Assembly: GCA_946480695.1 (NCBI GenBank)
Contig: CAMLKG010000010.1
Coordinates: forward strand, 62,001-126,000
Length of the DNA: 64,000 nucleotides
Direction of reading: 5' to 3'
Source of the DNA: an uncultured Cellvibrio sp.
GTDB lineage: Bacteria > Pseudomonadota > Gammaproteobacteria > Pseudomonadales > Cellvibrionaceae
Part shown: one piece after another, positions 56,823 to 64,000 of the stretch
Layout: every line of letters starts with the position of its first letter
Numbering within the stretch: position 1 is the first letter of the stretch
Program-made: the position numbers and the translations under genes
The notes under the pieces: generated by a model
What the model was told of the DNA's origin: nothing
Database searches by the model: none
Seen by the model: only the letters and a program-made list of their open reading frames with translations

Positions 56823-58207
56823 AATCTATTCGCATATTTTTAGTGGTGCTGTTGATAGCAATGGTAACGCTCGCCAATTTTGCTGCTGCTGTACGTGGCT
56901 ATCTTGGGAGCATGAATGAAGCCGAGAGTCTATTTAATAAACGACTATTGCAACAAATGGATTTACTCGATTACCTACTTCCTGCACATTACCAGGAATA
57001 TTTGCAACGCCCTGCTCCGGAAATATTTCCTGCACTGCAAAAAAACGATCAATCAGGTTCATCACCACAAATAGCCGAATTGCAATTTCAATGGGTCAGC
57101 AGCGACGGAAAATTACTAGCTCGATCAGCAGCCATGCCCGATGAAATAATCACAGATCTGAAAATAGGATATCAGTTTGCCAATTTCAATCATTATCGCT
57201 GGCATGTACTGGTGGCTACAGCGGCCAATAATTCGGGTTGGTATTTATTGGCAGAGCGCGATGATCAACGCTATCGACTCGCCGAATCCATGATATTGCA
57301 AGCAGTATCACCAATGATCATCGCGATTCCACTTATTGGCTTTGTTATTTGGTGGATACTAGGCATTGGCTTGAAACCGATAACGACACTTGCAAAAGAA
57401 TTTCACGCACGGGAAGCAACTGACTTACGCCCCATTGAACAACAGGATATGCCTAATGAATTAATCCAATTAGCGCAATCCGCAAATGAATTACTACGTA
57501 GGCTGGAATCCTCGTTTATACGCGAGCAACGTTTTACGGCAGACGCAGCTCATGAACTACGAACACCTATTGCCGTGCTAAATATTCACTGTGAAAATCT
57601 TTTGCATGACATCAACCCTGCCCCGGAGTCCGCACATAAATTGCAGCAAGGAATTAAACGTATGCGCTATTTAGTGGAACAAATTTTATTACTCAATAAA
57701 ACATCACCAGACCATTTTATGAGTCAATTCATGCCCGTTAATCTCACAATGTTAACCAAAAAAGTTGCTGTTTCAGCTAGCGAAGCTCTGGGCGAGAAAG
57801 GTCTTAATATAGAATTCGAAGGTGATGAATGTTGGATTGATGGAGATTCGGCCGCGCTGGAAACATTAATTAATAATTTACTGGGGAATGCCATTAAATA
57901 TACTCCTCCGAATGGTCAGATTATTTTGCGAACCTGGCTTCGCGGTGATGAAGTGATATTGAAAGTTATGGATAACGGTCCAGGTATTGCGGCAGAACAA
58001 CGTGATCGGGTATTTGATCGTTTCTATCGCCTACACGGTGATCGGCATGATTCAGGAACTCCCGGTTGTGGATTGGGCTTATCTATCGTAAAACAAGTAG
58101 TGGATTTACATCAAGCAAATATTCGCCTCGCAAATTCATCATTTCCATCAGGATTATTGGTAGTAGTCACTTTCACAGCGGGAAGAAAAAGAGAAAATAA
58201 CTTATGA
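56819..58207 (+). CDS. Sensor histidine kinase (QseC/BqsS-like)
   Basis: A 462-residue inner-membrane kinase. TM1 lies at about 7-25, then a periplasmic sensor domain of about 135 residues, TM2 (about 163-184, PMIIAIPLIGFVIWWILGIG) and a HAMP-like linker. The H-box is FTADAAHELRTPIAVL, the N-box NNLLGNAIKYTPPNG, with VMDNGPGIAAEQRDRVFDRF and GLGLSIVKQVV. The periplasmic part has no RExxE motif like that of BqsS, so the signal is unproven. It overlaps both neighbours by 4 bp and is in one operon with a cupredoxin and an iron permease. Confidence 0.92.
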   Translation: MKSIRIFLVVLLIAMVTLANFAAAVRGYLGSMNEAESLFNKRLLQQMDLLDYLLPAHYQEYLQRPAPEIFPALQKNDQSGSSPQIAELQFQWVSSDGKLLARSAAMPDEIITDLKIGYQFANFNHYRWHVLVATAANNSGWYLLAERDDQRYRLAESMILQAVSPMIIAIPLIGFVIWWILGIGLKPITTLAKEFHAREATDLRPIEQQDMPNELIQLAQSANELLRRLESSFIREQRFTADAAHELRTPIAVLNIHCENLLHDINPAPESAHKLQQGIKRMRYLVEQILLLNKTSPDHFMSQFMPVNLTMLTKKVAVSASEALGEKGLNIEFEGDECWIDGDSAALETLINNLLGNAIKYTPPNGQIILRTWLRGDEVILKVMDNGPGIAAEQRDRVFDRFYRLHGDRHDSGTPGCGLGLSIVKQVVDLHQANIRLANSSFPSGLLVVVTFTAGRKRENNL

Positions 58208-58536
58208 AAATCAGAAAGCTATTATTAATATTACTCTGCATATCTCCCACCCTTTGGGCGACGACACCAGAATTTACCATTGAAATTCGCGATCATTTAT
58301 TTTTCCCTTCAACATTAGTCATCCCTGCCAATACCAAGGTTAAATTAATAATTATTAATAAAGATTCAACACCCGAAGAATTTGAAAGTTATGAGCTTAA
58401 CCGCGAAAAAGTCATTATGGGGGGCGTCAAGGCGGTTATTTTTATTGGCCCATTAAAACCGGGAGACTATCCATTCTTTGGTGAATTCAATCCTAAAACT
58501 GCTCAAGGTTTAATTCGCGCAAAACATTCAGGATAA
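58204..58536 (+). CDS. Periplasmic cupredoxin-fold protein of ferrous-iron uptake (FtrB-like)
   Basis: A 110-residue exported protein: signal peptide (about 1-20, ending LWATT) and one cupredoxin domain. IEIRDHLFFPSTLVIPANTK, EEFESYELNREKVIMGG and IGPLKPGDYPFFGEF follow the pattern of FtrB-type proteins, which work with an FTR1 permease. The usual type 1 copper cysteine is replaced (PFFGEF), so it is unlikely to be a blue-copper electron carrier; metal binding through His, Met and acidic residues is possible. Start overlaps the kinase stop by 4 bp and its end is 4 bp from the permease. Confidence 0.82.
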   Translation: MKIRKLLLILLCISPTLWATTPEFTIEIRDHLFFPSTLVIPANTKVKLIIINKDSTPEEFESYELNREKVIMGGVKAVIFIGPLKPGDYPFFGEFNPKTAQGLIRAKHSG

Positions 58537-58540
58537 GGTT

Positions 58541-59380
58541 ATGGTTGATGCAATTTTATTAATATTGCGAGAAGTATTAGAAGCGGCACTCATTATCACT
58601 ATACTATTGGCAATGAGCCGAAAATTATCTATTTTATTTAACTGGATAATACCTGCCTTGGCTCTTGGAGTATTAAGTTCCTGGTTGTTAGCACATTATG
58701 CATACACCATCGCGGATGCATTGGATGGCACCGGGCAAGAATGGATAAATGCATTACTTTATTTATCGGTGATTTTATCGTTTATCTTTATTGGTTTAAT
58801 AATAGTGCCGCTATTATTCCATACTTCTTCGCAAGAGAAATATTTATCGCTCACAGACAACTCAAAGCATTACTATAAAAGATTATTATTGATTTGCGCT
58901 GTCTTTGCTGTTGGTTTATCGCTTGCTCGGGAAGTTTCTGAAATATGGATTTACCTGGGAGGTTTTTTACATCAGAAGGACCTATTGCAATCCGCATTAA
59001 CCGGAGGTGCCATAGGATTGGGCATAGGTATTAGTTTGGGAGTCGTCACTTATTATCTACTAGTGTTTATTTCTGCGCGCATGTTCCTTATTGTTTTGTT
59101 TATTTTTTTGATTTTTCTATGCGGTGGGCTTTCAATGCAAATTGCAAGGCAACTATTGCAAATTGGAATGCTAACCTCTGCCGACCCCTTGTGGGATACC
59201 TCAACCATAGTCAATGAACACTCCTGGCTTGGGGAGCTGCTTTATGCACTCATCGGCTATGATTCCAGCCCAAATGCCATACAAATTATTTTTTATTGTA
59301 TTGCGGTTATACCCTTATTGCTCGCGCTATTATGGGGTTGGTACCGCAGAAATTACTCACTTGCTTCTAAATCTAGATAG
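58541..59380 (+). CDS. FTR1-family iron permease
   Basis: A 279-residue inner-membrane iron transporter with about seven hydrophobic segments. Both REXXE motifs of the FTR1/EfeU family are present: LLREVLEAALII (about 9-20) and SLAREVSEIWIYLGG (about 123-137). With the cupredoxin-like gene it forms a reduced version of the FtrABCD system; no FtrA/P19 or FtrD gene is adjacent. The sequence is followed by about 300 bp without a gene. Confidence 0.9.
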   Translation: MVDAILLILREVLEAALIITILLAMSRKLSILFNWIIPALALGVLSSWLLAHYAYTIADALDGTGQEWINALLYLSVILSFIFIGLIIVPLLFHTSSQEKYLSLTDNSKHYYKRLLLICAVFAVGLSLAREVSEIWIYLGGFLHQKDLLQSALTGGAIGLGIGISLGVVTYYLLVFISARMFLIVLFIFLIFLCGGLSMQIARQLLQIGMLTSADPLWDTSTIVNEHSWLGELLYALIGYDSSPNAIQIIFYCIAVIPLLLALLWGWYRRNYSLASKSR

Positions 59381-59696
59381 ACCAAGAGACGTCTCCCTTC
59401 TCTTAAATTGATTCACCGGGGATGATTCAGGTGATACAAGAGGTTTGTATTGACGGCAGAATGACGAATCCATTCAACCGCTTATAAAAACAAGATCCCA
59501 GACAGTGAACTGACTAGCGGTTTGTGCTCAATCTATTTGTTAGGTATTTATTGTGCATACAAAATATACAGAGAATCCAAAAAAGTTTTAGATGTAGCTT
59601 GTTGTTTTTTTATGGAATAATTTGGGTAGCAAAACCACAAAAAAGCAACTTACAATCTATTGAGCGAACGAAGTGCGCGGTATTGGATCCCCTTTA
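59381..59696. other. Intergenic stretch, no gene seen
   Basis: AT-rich, with many stops in all frames. The only structure I note is the copy of the 52-bp direct repeat at 59604-59655. Confidence 0.5.
59604..59655. repeat. Direct repeat, left copy
   Basis: About 52 bp, closely matching 60545-60596 (roughly 80-85% by eye), centred on GGTAGCAAAACCACAAAAAA versus CGTAGCAAAACCATAAAAAG. The two copies flank the lipoprotein gene. Confidence 0.65.
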
Positions 59697-60493
59697 TTAG
59701 AGGCCTCCACCCTCATCTTCTTTATCTTCCTCTGCTTGTTCATCTTCCTTCGCTTTTACTTTTGCTTTATAAGCTGGATTTGCGAACAATGCGTCTAGCC
59801 CCACAGGAGTGGTTAATTTTGTGACAGCGCCATCAGCTTGCTCCAAACCACTTATGAGGCTACAAGCTCCATGATAAGAAATCGCATCTGCAATTGAAGC
59901 CTCCAAAGTATATTCTTCTATTGGCAACAACTTTGCTTCATTTATTTTCTCTAATATTTCCGATCTTCTTGCATCGATGCCTTTCGTAACTACTTGTGCA
60001 GCCAAGTCTGAAAAATATGACTGATTGTACTCAGCACGAACTCCGGAAGTAAGACCAGACAATGCGGATAAATTTTTGGCTGCCTGCACCCCGCTCGCAA
60101 CTGCCCCGGCAGCCCCAAATGTGGTCGATGCTGTTCCGAACCAGAAGTTGGCATTTGATTGTTTCTTTTTTAATACAACCTTATATTGTTCACAAAGCTG
60201 ATTGGACGCCATCATAATTCGATCTTGTACCCTGTTGCGACTAAGCTTATCTTTCGAAGAATTTTTTTGCAGCACCTGATCAAAAATGTTTGAAAAACTT
60301 AATTTTTTATATTCATAATCTTTCGCGGTTTCTTTGCCTTCTGTAACAATTGAAATTAAATCAATTTCCTCAATAGGCTGTACAATTAGTTTCTCAGCAC
60401 CAAATTTACTTTTTTTTCGCCGTCAAAAAATTCACATCCGGACATATAAAAACCAAACAAAAATATAGAAAACAACGAAAATATAGATCTCAT
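59697..60493 (-). pseudogene. Lipoprotein gene split by a frameshift at an A8 run
   Basis: The 5' part starts at 60493 and encodes MRSIFSLFSIFLFGFYMSGC, a signal peptide with lipobox YMSGC, followed by EFFDGEKK. At the run of eight A (60410-60417 on the plus strand as T) the frame is lost; one extra A would join it to the long downstream frame (KSKFGAEKLIVQPIEE...), which is open to 59697. The body has a helical N-terminal part, a small Ala/Gly-rich segment (GTASTTFGAAGAVASGVQ) and an acidic C-terminal tail (KAKEDEQAEEDKEDEGGGL). No family recognised. It is either a recent pseudogene, a sequencing error, or a gene read by slippage at the A-run. Confidence 0.65.
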
Positions 60494-61030
60494 ACAATTC
60501 CCCAAGGTAAATTACCGCTGCGTTTATTCGCAGTTTTTAAGTTTATTTTTTTGTGGAAAAATTTGCGTAGCAAAACCATAAAAAGGTGACTTACAAACAT
60601 CAAGTTATCGCAACATACGATGTTGAAGCCATTTGTTATGAACAAACATAGTTATCTATCCTTTGCGTTATTAATTTTGATTTTTTATGTGATTGGTTTT
60701 GTAGTGCATGGTATTTGGTAAACGAGAAAACCAAAGCACCGGAATAGCAGATATGTCTGCTACCCAGACATTAAAATAAGTAAAGCATAGCCGCGCGATT
60801 TTGTCATGGAAACTAGCATAACGCGACGATAACCAAGAGAGAAAGATGATTGAATGGAGAGCCGATAGCTCCATATTGGGTATTCATGCGTATACTTATG
60901 CGCCACAAATAGCCGTACTTTTCATTTTGTGGAAACCAAACCTCGATTTGTGGACAAAAGGGACCTCAACGTTATACCTTAAAACAGGGTTATTGTTTTA
61001 GATAAATCAAACGTTTTTGGAGGAAAAAAT
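60494..61030. other. Intergenic stretch, no gene seen
   Basis: No supported coding sequence. It carries the right direct-repeat copy (60545-60596). A weak hairpin CTGCG-N6-CGCAG plus TTTTT lies at 60518-60538. Confidence 0.5.
60545..60596. repeat. Direct repeat, right copy
   Basis: Partner of 59604-59655, same orientation, lying about 50 bp upstream of the lipoprotein start (on the minus strand). Confidence 0.65.
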
Positions 61031-61813
61031 ATGAGCAGTGGTTTAATGAAGATATGCTATCAAGGAGATACAGGGGAGTCAGATTTGCGGACCCTACTCG
61101 TCGATGATGTCCTTCATATTTCATTATGGGACGTACTGGCAACATTAGAACGTGAAAACAAAACGTTAAACGAAAGCAATCCTCAGCAGTCACGCATGAA
61201 TATCATTAATGGAATTATGGAAACAATGGAACCAGAGGAATATATTCATATACCGTCCAGTAATCGTGACCTTCCAGAAGAAGTATTTGTTACGCAACCT
61301 GGCATGTACCGGGTACTCTCTGCTGACAGGAGCAAGGCCGGCAAAAAATTTCAGAAGTGGTTATTCCACGAGGTGGTCCCATCGATAACCCAATACGGAA
61401 CTTACCCTCCTCCACCTAAACCAACAGGTTCTGTGCTAGCTCAAATGGCAGAAATTCTTGCGCAGAATTCCAGAATGTTAGCTGATGCCATCGTTCGACA
61501 AGACAGACTGGAAACCGAAGTCAACAACGTCAAAACAAAACTGGATAATGTAGAAGATCGGATCACGGCCATCGAATCCGACGGCCAGGATTTAAAGCAA
61601 ATAATTACCGTTAAAGATCGATTTGAGCAACGGAACATAGCTGCAAATGCCCAACGCGAACTCGACGTCGTCGCTTGGTGTGAAAATCTTAGTTTAAGTA
61701 AAGGACGACGCAAAATTAGCTGCCCCAGCGGGAGCCGATTAAAAGCAAAATATTTTATCGAAATAATCGACGAAGCAATTGAGTTTGTTTTTGCTTCAAG
61801 CCAAGGAGTTTAA
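61031..61813 (+). CDS. BRO-N domain protein (phage antirepressor type)
   Basis: A 260-residue DNA-binding regulator of prophage type. The BRO-N domain spans about 10-120, with EVFVTQPGMYRVLSADRSKA and GKKFQKWLFHEVVPSITQYG, the best conserved parts of the family. A coiled coil (about 140-200, VNNVKTKLDNVEDRITAIES) and a small basic C-terminal region follow. GGAGG lies 8 bp before the ATG. No other phage gene is adjacent, so it is an orphan in an accessory region, near a dead transposase. Confidence 0.87.
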   Translation: MSSGLMKICYQGDTGESDLRTLLVDDVLHISLWDVLATLERENKTLNESNPQQSRMNIINGIMETMEPEEYIHIPSSNRDLPEEVFVTQPGMYRVLSADRSKAGKKFQKWLFHEVVPSITQYGTYPPPPKPTGSVLAQMAEILAQNSRMLADAIVRQDRLETEVNNVKTKLDNVEDRITAIESDGQDLKQIITVKDRFEQRNIAANAQRELDVVAWCENLSLSKGRRKISCPSGSRLKAKYFIEIIDEAIEFVFASSQGV

Positions 61814-61889
61814 AAAATAGCCATGCATAAGATGTACTAGCTCAGACCTGATCTGACAGTTACCAGTTTTTTTCTAGGTGCCTGTCAGT

Positions 61890-62848
61890 TTAGATTTGAG
61901 TTAAATTCTTTCCTGCCCAAACCTTCTTTCCATCAAGCAATGTTTCCATTGGTGTACAGCCACAGTAAACCTTGTTCTGATGAGTTCGAGTATTGTTATA
62001 GTATTTCATCCATTCGTCCAGATCCTTTTGCAATTCATCCAACGTTACATAAAGGTTTTGCGGAATGTGACCTGATAAAACTCTTGTAATATCGTTTTAT
62101 GGAAGCGCTCGCAGATCCTATTGGTCTGAGGTGATTGCGAGCTTTGGTTTTGGTGTAATCAATATCGTTGAGGGCCAAGTACAATTGATAATCATGTTGA
62201 TCCATCTGGCCACAACATTCAGCACCACGATCAGTAAGGATTCTCAGAATTGGCAGCTGCTGTTGAGTAAAGAATGGCAACACTTTATCGTTGAGTAAAT
62301 CGGCTGACGTGATCAGTGTTTTGCTAGCATAGCTTTGCAAATGCCACTTTACTGTAAGTATCTATAAAGGTTTGCTGGTAAATGCAACCTACGCCTTTGA
62401 GGTTACCCACATAAAATGTATCTTGCGATCCAAGGTAACCAGGATGATGCGTTTCAATTTTCCCCTTTAGCCACTTTTTCTTCCAGTGCCTGCAATCGCT
62501 TTTTAAAGCTTTTCAACACCATGCCTTAACCAAATAAAACGAACACCACTGCCGAAGACAAATACGTCAACTTTACGTAATTCATTGCTGGTGCGATGCT
62601 GGCCGTGAGCAAGCTGCTCAAGGGCATAATCAAGAACCGCTTTTTCAGTTGCAGAATCGATGCGATTTTTAACATTCGGAGTACGTTTGTTCCGATTAAT
62701 CAATACATCAACTCCACCTTCCTGGGTTAGCTCTTGATAACGATAAAATGCGTCGCGGGAAAACCCATTACCTTGCAAGCTTGGATACATTGCCGAGTTC
62801 TTCCGCCAAGTTTAGCAACCGGCTTTGTGTTAATGGGGTTGTTAGTAT
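61890..62848 (-). pseudogene. IS481-family transposase, multiply frameshifted
   Basis: Pieces of one transposase appear in order on the minus strand across several frames. The N-terminus is LLNLAEELGNVSK and VMGF, then RDAFYRYQELTQEGGVDVLI, RNKRTPNVKNRIDSATEKAV, HHPGYLGSQDTFYVGNLKGV, LLNDKVLPFFTQQQLPILRI and LTDRGAECCGQMDQHDYQLY. The C-terminal piece is PMETLLDGKKVWAGKNLTQI, ending at 61890. Frame changes and stops interrupt it, so it is inactive. A TGTACTAGCTCAGACC end at 61833 may be the element's terminus; the other end is not recognisable. Confidence 0.85.
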
Positions 62849-62981
62849 GTAGCATGAGAGTTAGTTAGTATGAAACTCTCTAGCGGCATCGGAACAACGC
62901 TAACGGTGCTCTATGGGCACAACTACTCTTCGGCCAAGAGCGGAAATTTCCTTTACCTAACTACTTGCTCTTTACTGGTAC

Positions 62982-64000
62982 TTACGAGGTTGTTGCTGCT
63001 GTTCTTTCTGCCTGTTGTATTGAAGCTAAGGGCATCATCATGCGTTGACTCTCTCGAAACTGTTCAGCGGGTGCTTCATGAGTCACTTCAACTACTGCAT
63101 CGTAGTTTGCACGAATTATAGACTCTATCTCAGTTATATCTGCACGGAAGAATTCTTTTCGACCGTTTACTTTATTTAGCCGACCAGCTGCGAACCGTTC
63201 GTGCAGTTTCGCTTCTAGTGCTGGCGCATTTTCCGAAAAAATCATTGCGTGAACATCAAACCAAAATGGAACAGAGGCATCTCCAAGTTCGTCTATTCGC
63301 TCCATAGGATCAAGACGGCGCGTCATTCCAATTTTGTACACTCCCTCACCGAAAGCACCAATATTAGAAATGACGTAGACATATCCTGCTTTAGCATTTT
63401 GTTCACGGTAATCGATTACCTTTTCTTCATTATCTAGGTTGACTTTGCTAGCTTCAATTTCAGCAATCTTTGTAAGAAGTGATTTTCGCGTATCATCGTC
63501 TTCGGATTTTTCCAACCGCACATTTAGATCACGAAGCGCAGCCACGAAATGTTTTCGCTCTTTTGCAATTTTGTCACGTGCTGCGCGTATTTCTTGTTCA
63601 AGCCTTTGTTGTTCGCGCAACTCCTCTCGAACTCGCTTCGCATCTTCCTTCTCTTCCTGCTTCTTAATCTGAAATTCGTGAGAAAGGCGAAGCTCGTCCA
63701 ATTTTAAATTGAGATACTTTTCCGAAAGACTCACAGTCATTACACGCCCCAACTTATTGCATGTTTCGAAAGATTTTCGGATACGTTTCTCTCCCAATTC
63801 AATATTGTCAAATTTGACATTATCTACACAGTAGTCGGCCTCGTTATTAAAAGATCTAATAACTAATTTGATCATGTCATTCACCAGCTTACGGCCTTCA
63901 GCTTTACTACCATTTACTTCCCAACCTATATTGCCAGTAGCAGCTTGACCATTCTTAATTAAGGTCTTTTGAGTCTCGCGAACAGAATCAAGTCGAGTTT
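62982..64000 (-). CDS. DUF4041 / T5orf172 (GIY-YIG nuclease-type) protein, 5' end outside the window
   Basis: At least 338 codons; the frame is open to the right edge, so the start is outside the window. The N-terminal part resembles DUF4041: LIKNGQAATGNIGWEVNGSK, then DYCVDNVKFDNIELGEKRIR, SLSEKYLNLKLDELRLSHEF. A long charged coiled coil (KKQEEKEDAKRVREELREQ, continuing) leads to a T5orf172/GIY-YIG domain with KAGYVYVISNIGAFGEGVYK, IGMTRRLDPMERIDELGDAS and KLHERFAAGRLNKVNGRKEF. Proteins of this build occur in phages, mobile elements and defence islands; the function is not established. An internal GTG at 63884 is not the likely start. Confidence 0.87.
   Translation of the reverse strand, partial: TRLDSVRETQKTLIKNGQAATGNIGWEVNGSKAEGRKLVNDMIKLVIRSFNNEADYCVDNVKFDNIELGEKRIRKSFETCNKLGRVMTVSLSEKYLNLKLDELRLSHEFQIKKQEEKEDAKRVREELREQQRLEQEIRAARDKIAKERKHFVAALRDLNVRLEKSEDDDTRKSLLTKIAEIEASKVNLDNEEKVIDYREQNAKAGYVYVISNIGAFGEGVYKIGMTRRLDPMERIDELGDASVPFWFDVHAMIFSENAPALEAKLHERFAAGRLNKVNGRKEFFRADITEIESIIRANYDAVVEVTHEAPAEQFRESQRMMMPLASIQQAERTAATTS

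Noticed and set aside
60671..60874. 67-codon open frame on the minus strand
   Set aside because: No ribosome site, no family features, AT-rich intergenic context.
62870..63121. 83-codon open frame on the plus strand
   Set aside because: Lies antisense to the strongly supported DUF4041/T5orf172 gene and has a low-complexity leucine/serine composition.

Overview
The window is a chromosomal segment of a gammaproteobacterium. Gene order and protein style point to the Cellvibrionaceae, probably Cellvibrio: the ndk-rlmN-pilW-rodZ-ispG-hisS-yfgM-bamB-der block is in the usual gammaproteobacterial order, two envelope proteins carry serine/alanine-rich linkers of the kind common in Cellvibrio, and a large secreted protein looks like a carbohydrate-active enzyme. 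This assignment is inference; there is no rRNA gene or intact tRNA gene in the window.

Layout. 1-3.3 kb: hexose use (end of glucokinase, LacI-type repressor, FHS-family sugar transporter). 3.4-4.6 kb: moaCDE for molybdopterin. 4.7-8.9 kb: dusA, transaldolase with a TerB-like gene overlapping its end, and an RssB/RssC-type phosphatase/STAS pair. 9-18.5 kb: the conserved der-to-ndk block. 18.6-26.7 kb: one Fe-S assembly operon, iscR-iscS-sufBCDS-sufA-sufT-sufE, with an IscR-type palindrome upstream of iscR. 26.7-36.4 kb: trmJ and suhB (divergent), a chemoreceptor, an aldehyde dehydrogenase, an NhaP2-type antiporter, RNase II and an EVE protein. 36.4-41.1 kb: a secreted zinc deacylase-like protein, guaA and guaB. 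41.2-45 kb: xseA, then a TPP riboswitch in front of thiO-thiS-thiG. 45-48.7 kb: an HD-GYP protein, an AEC transporter, and a response regulator with a broken GGDEF motif. 48.9-52.2 kb: a 1101-residue secreted protein with three C-terminal cysteine repeats.

From about 52.3 kb the DNA becomes visibly AT-richer and is accessory in character. It holds an IS3 fragment, an orphan coiled-coil membrane protein, a decayed tyrosine integrase, and a tRNA-3'-end-like scar next to tandem repeats. Then comes a compact cluster: an LtaS/MdoB-like membrane enzyme divergent from a two-component system, a cysteine-less cupredoxin and an FTR1 permease. The divergent intergenic region carries two perfect CTTAAG-N5-CTTAAG sites, which match both the PmrA-type and the Fe(II)-responsive BqsR/CarR-type box. 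The regulators, the iron permease and the envelope enzyme may therefore form one ferrous-iron or cation-responsive module. The right end holds a frameshifted lipoprotein gene flanked by direct repeats, a BRO-N phage-type regulator, a dead IS481-family transposase, and a DUF4041/T5orf172 (GIY-YIG) protein running off the window.

The most interesting items are the BqsR-box iron/envelope module, the 1101-residue secreted protein with its repeats, the thiO riboswitch with mutually exclusive helices, the lipoprotein frameshift at an A8 run, and the 13-bp mirrored promoter elements between trmJ and suhB.
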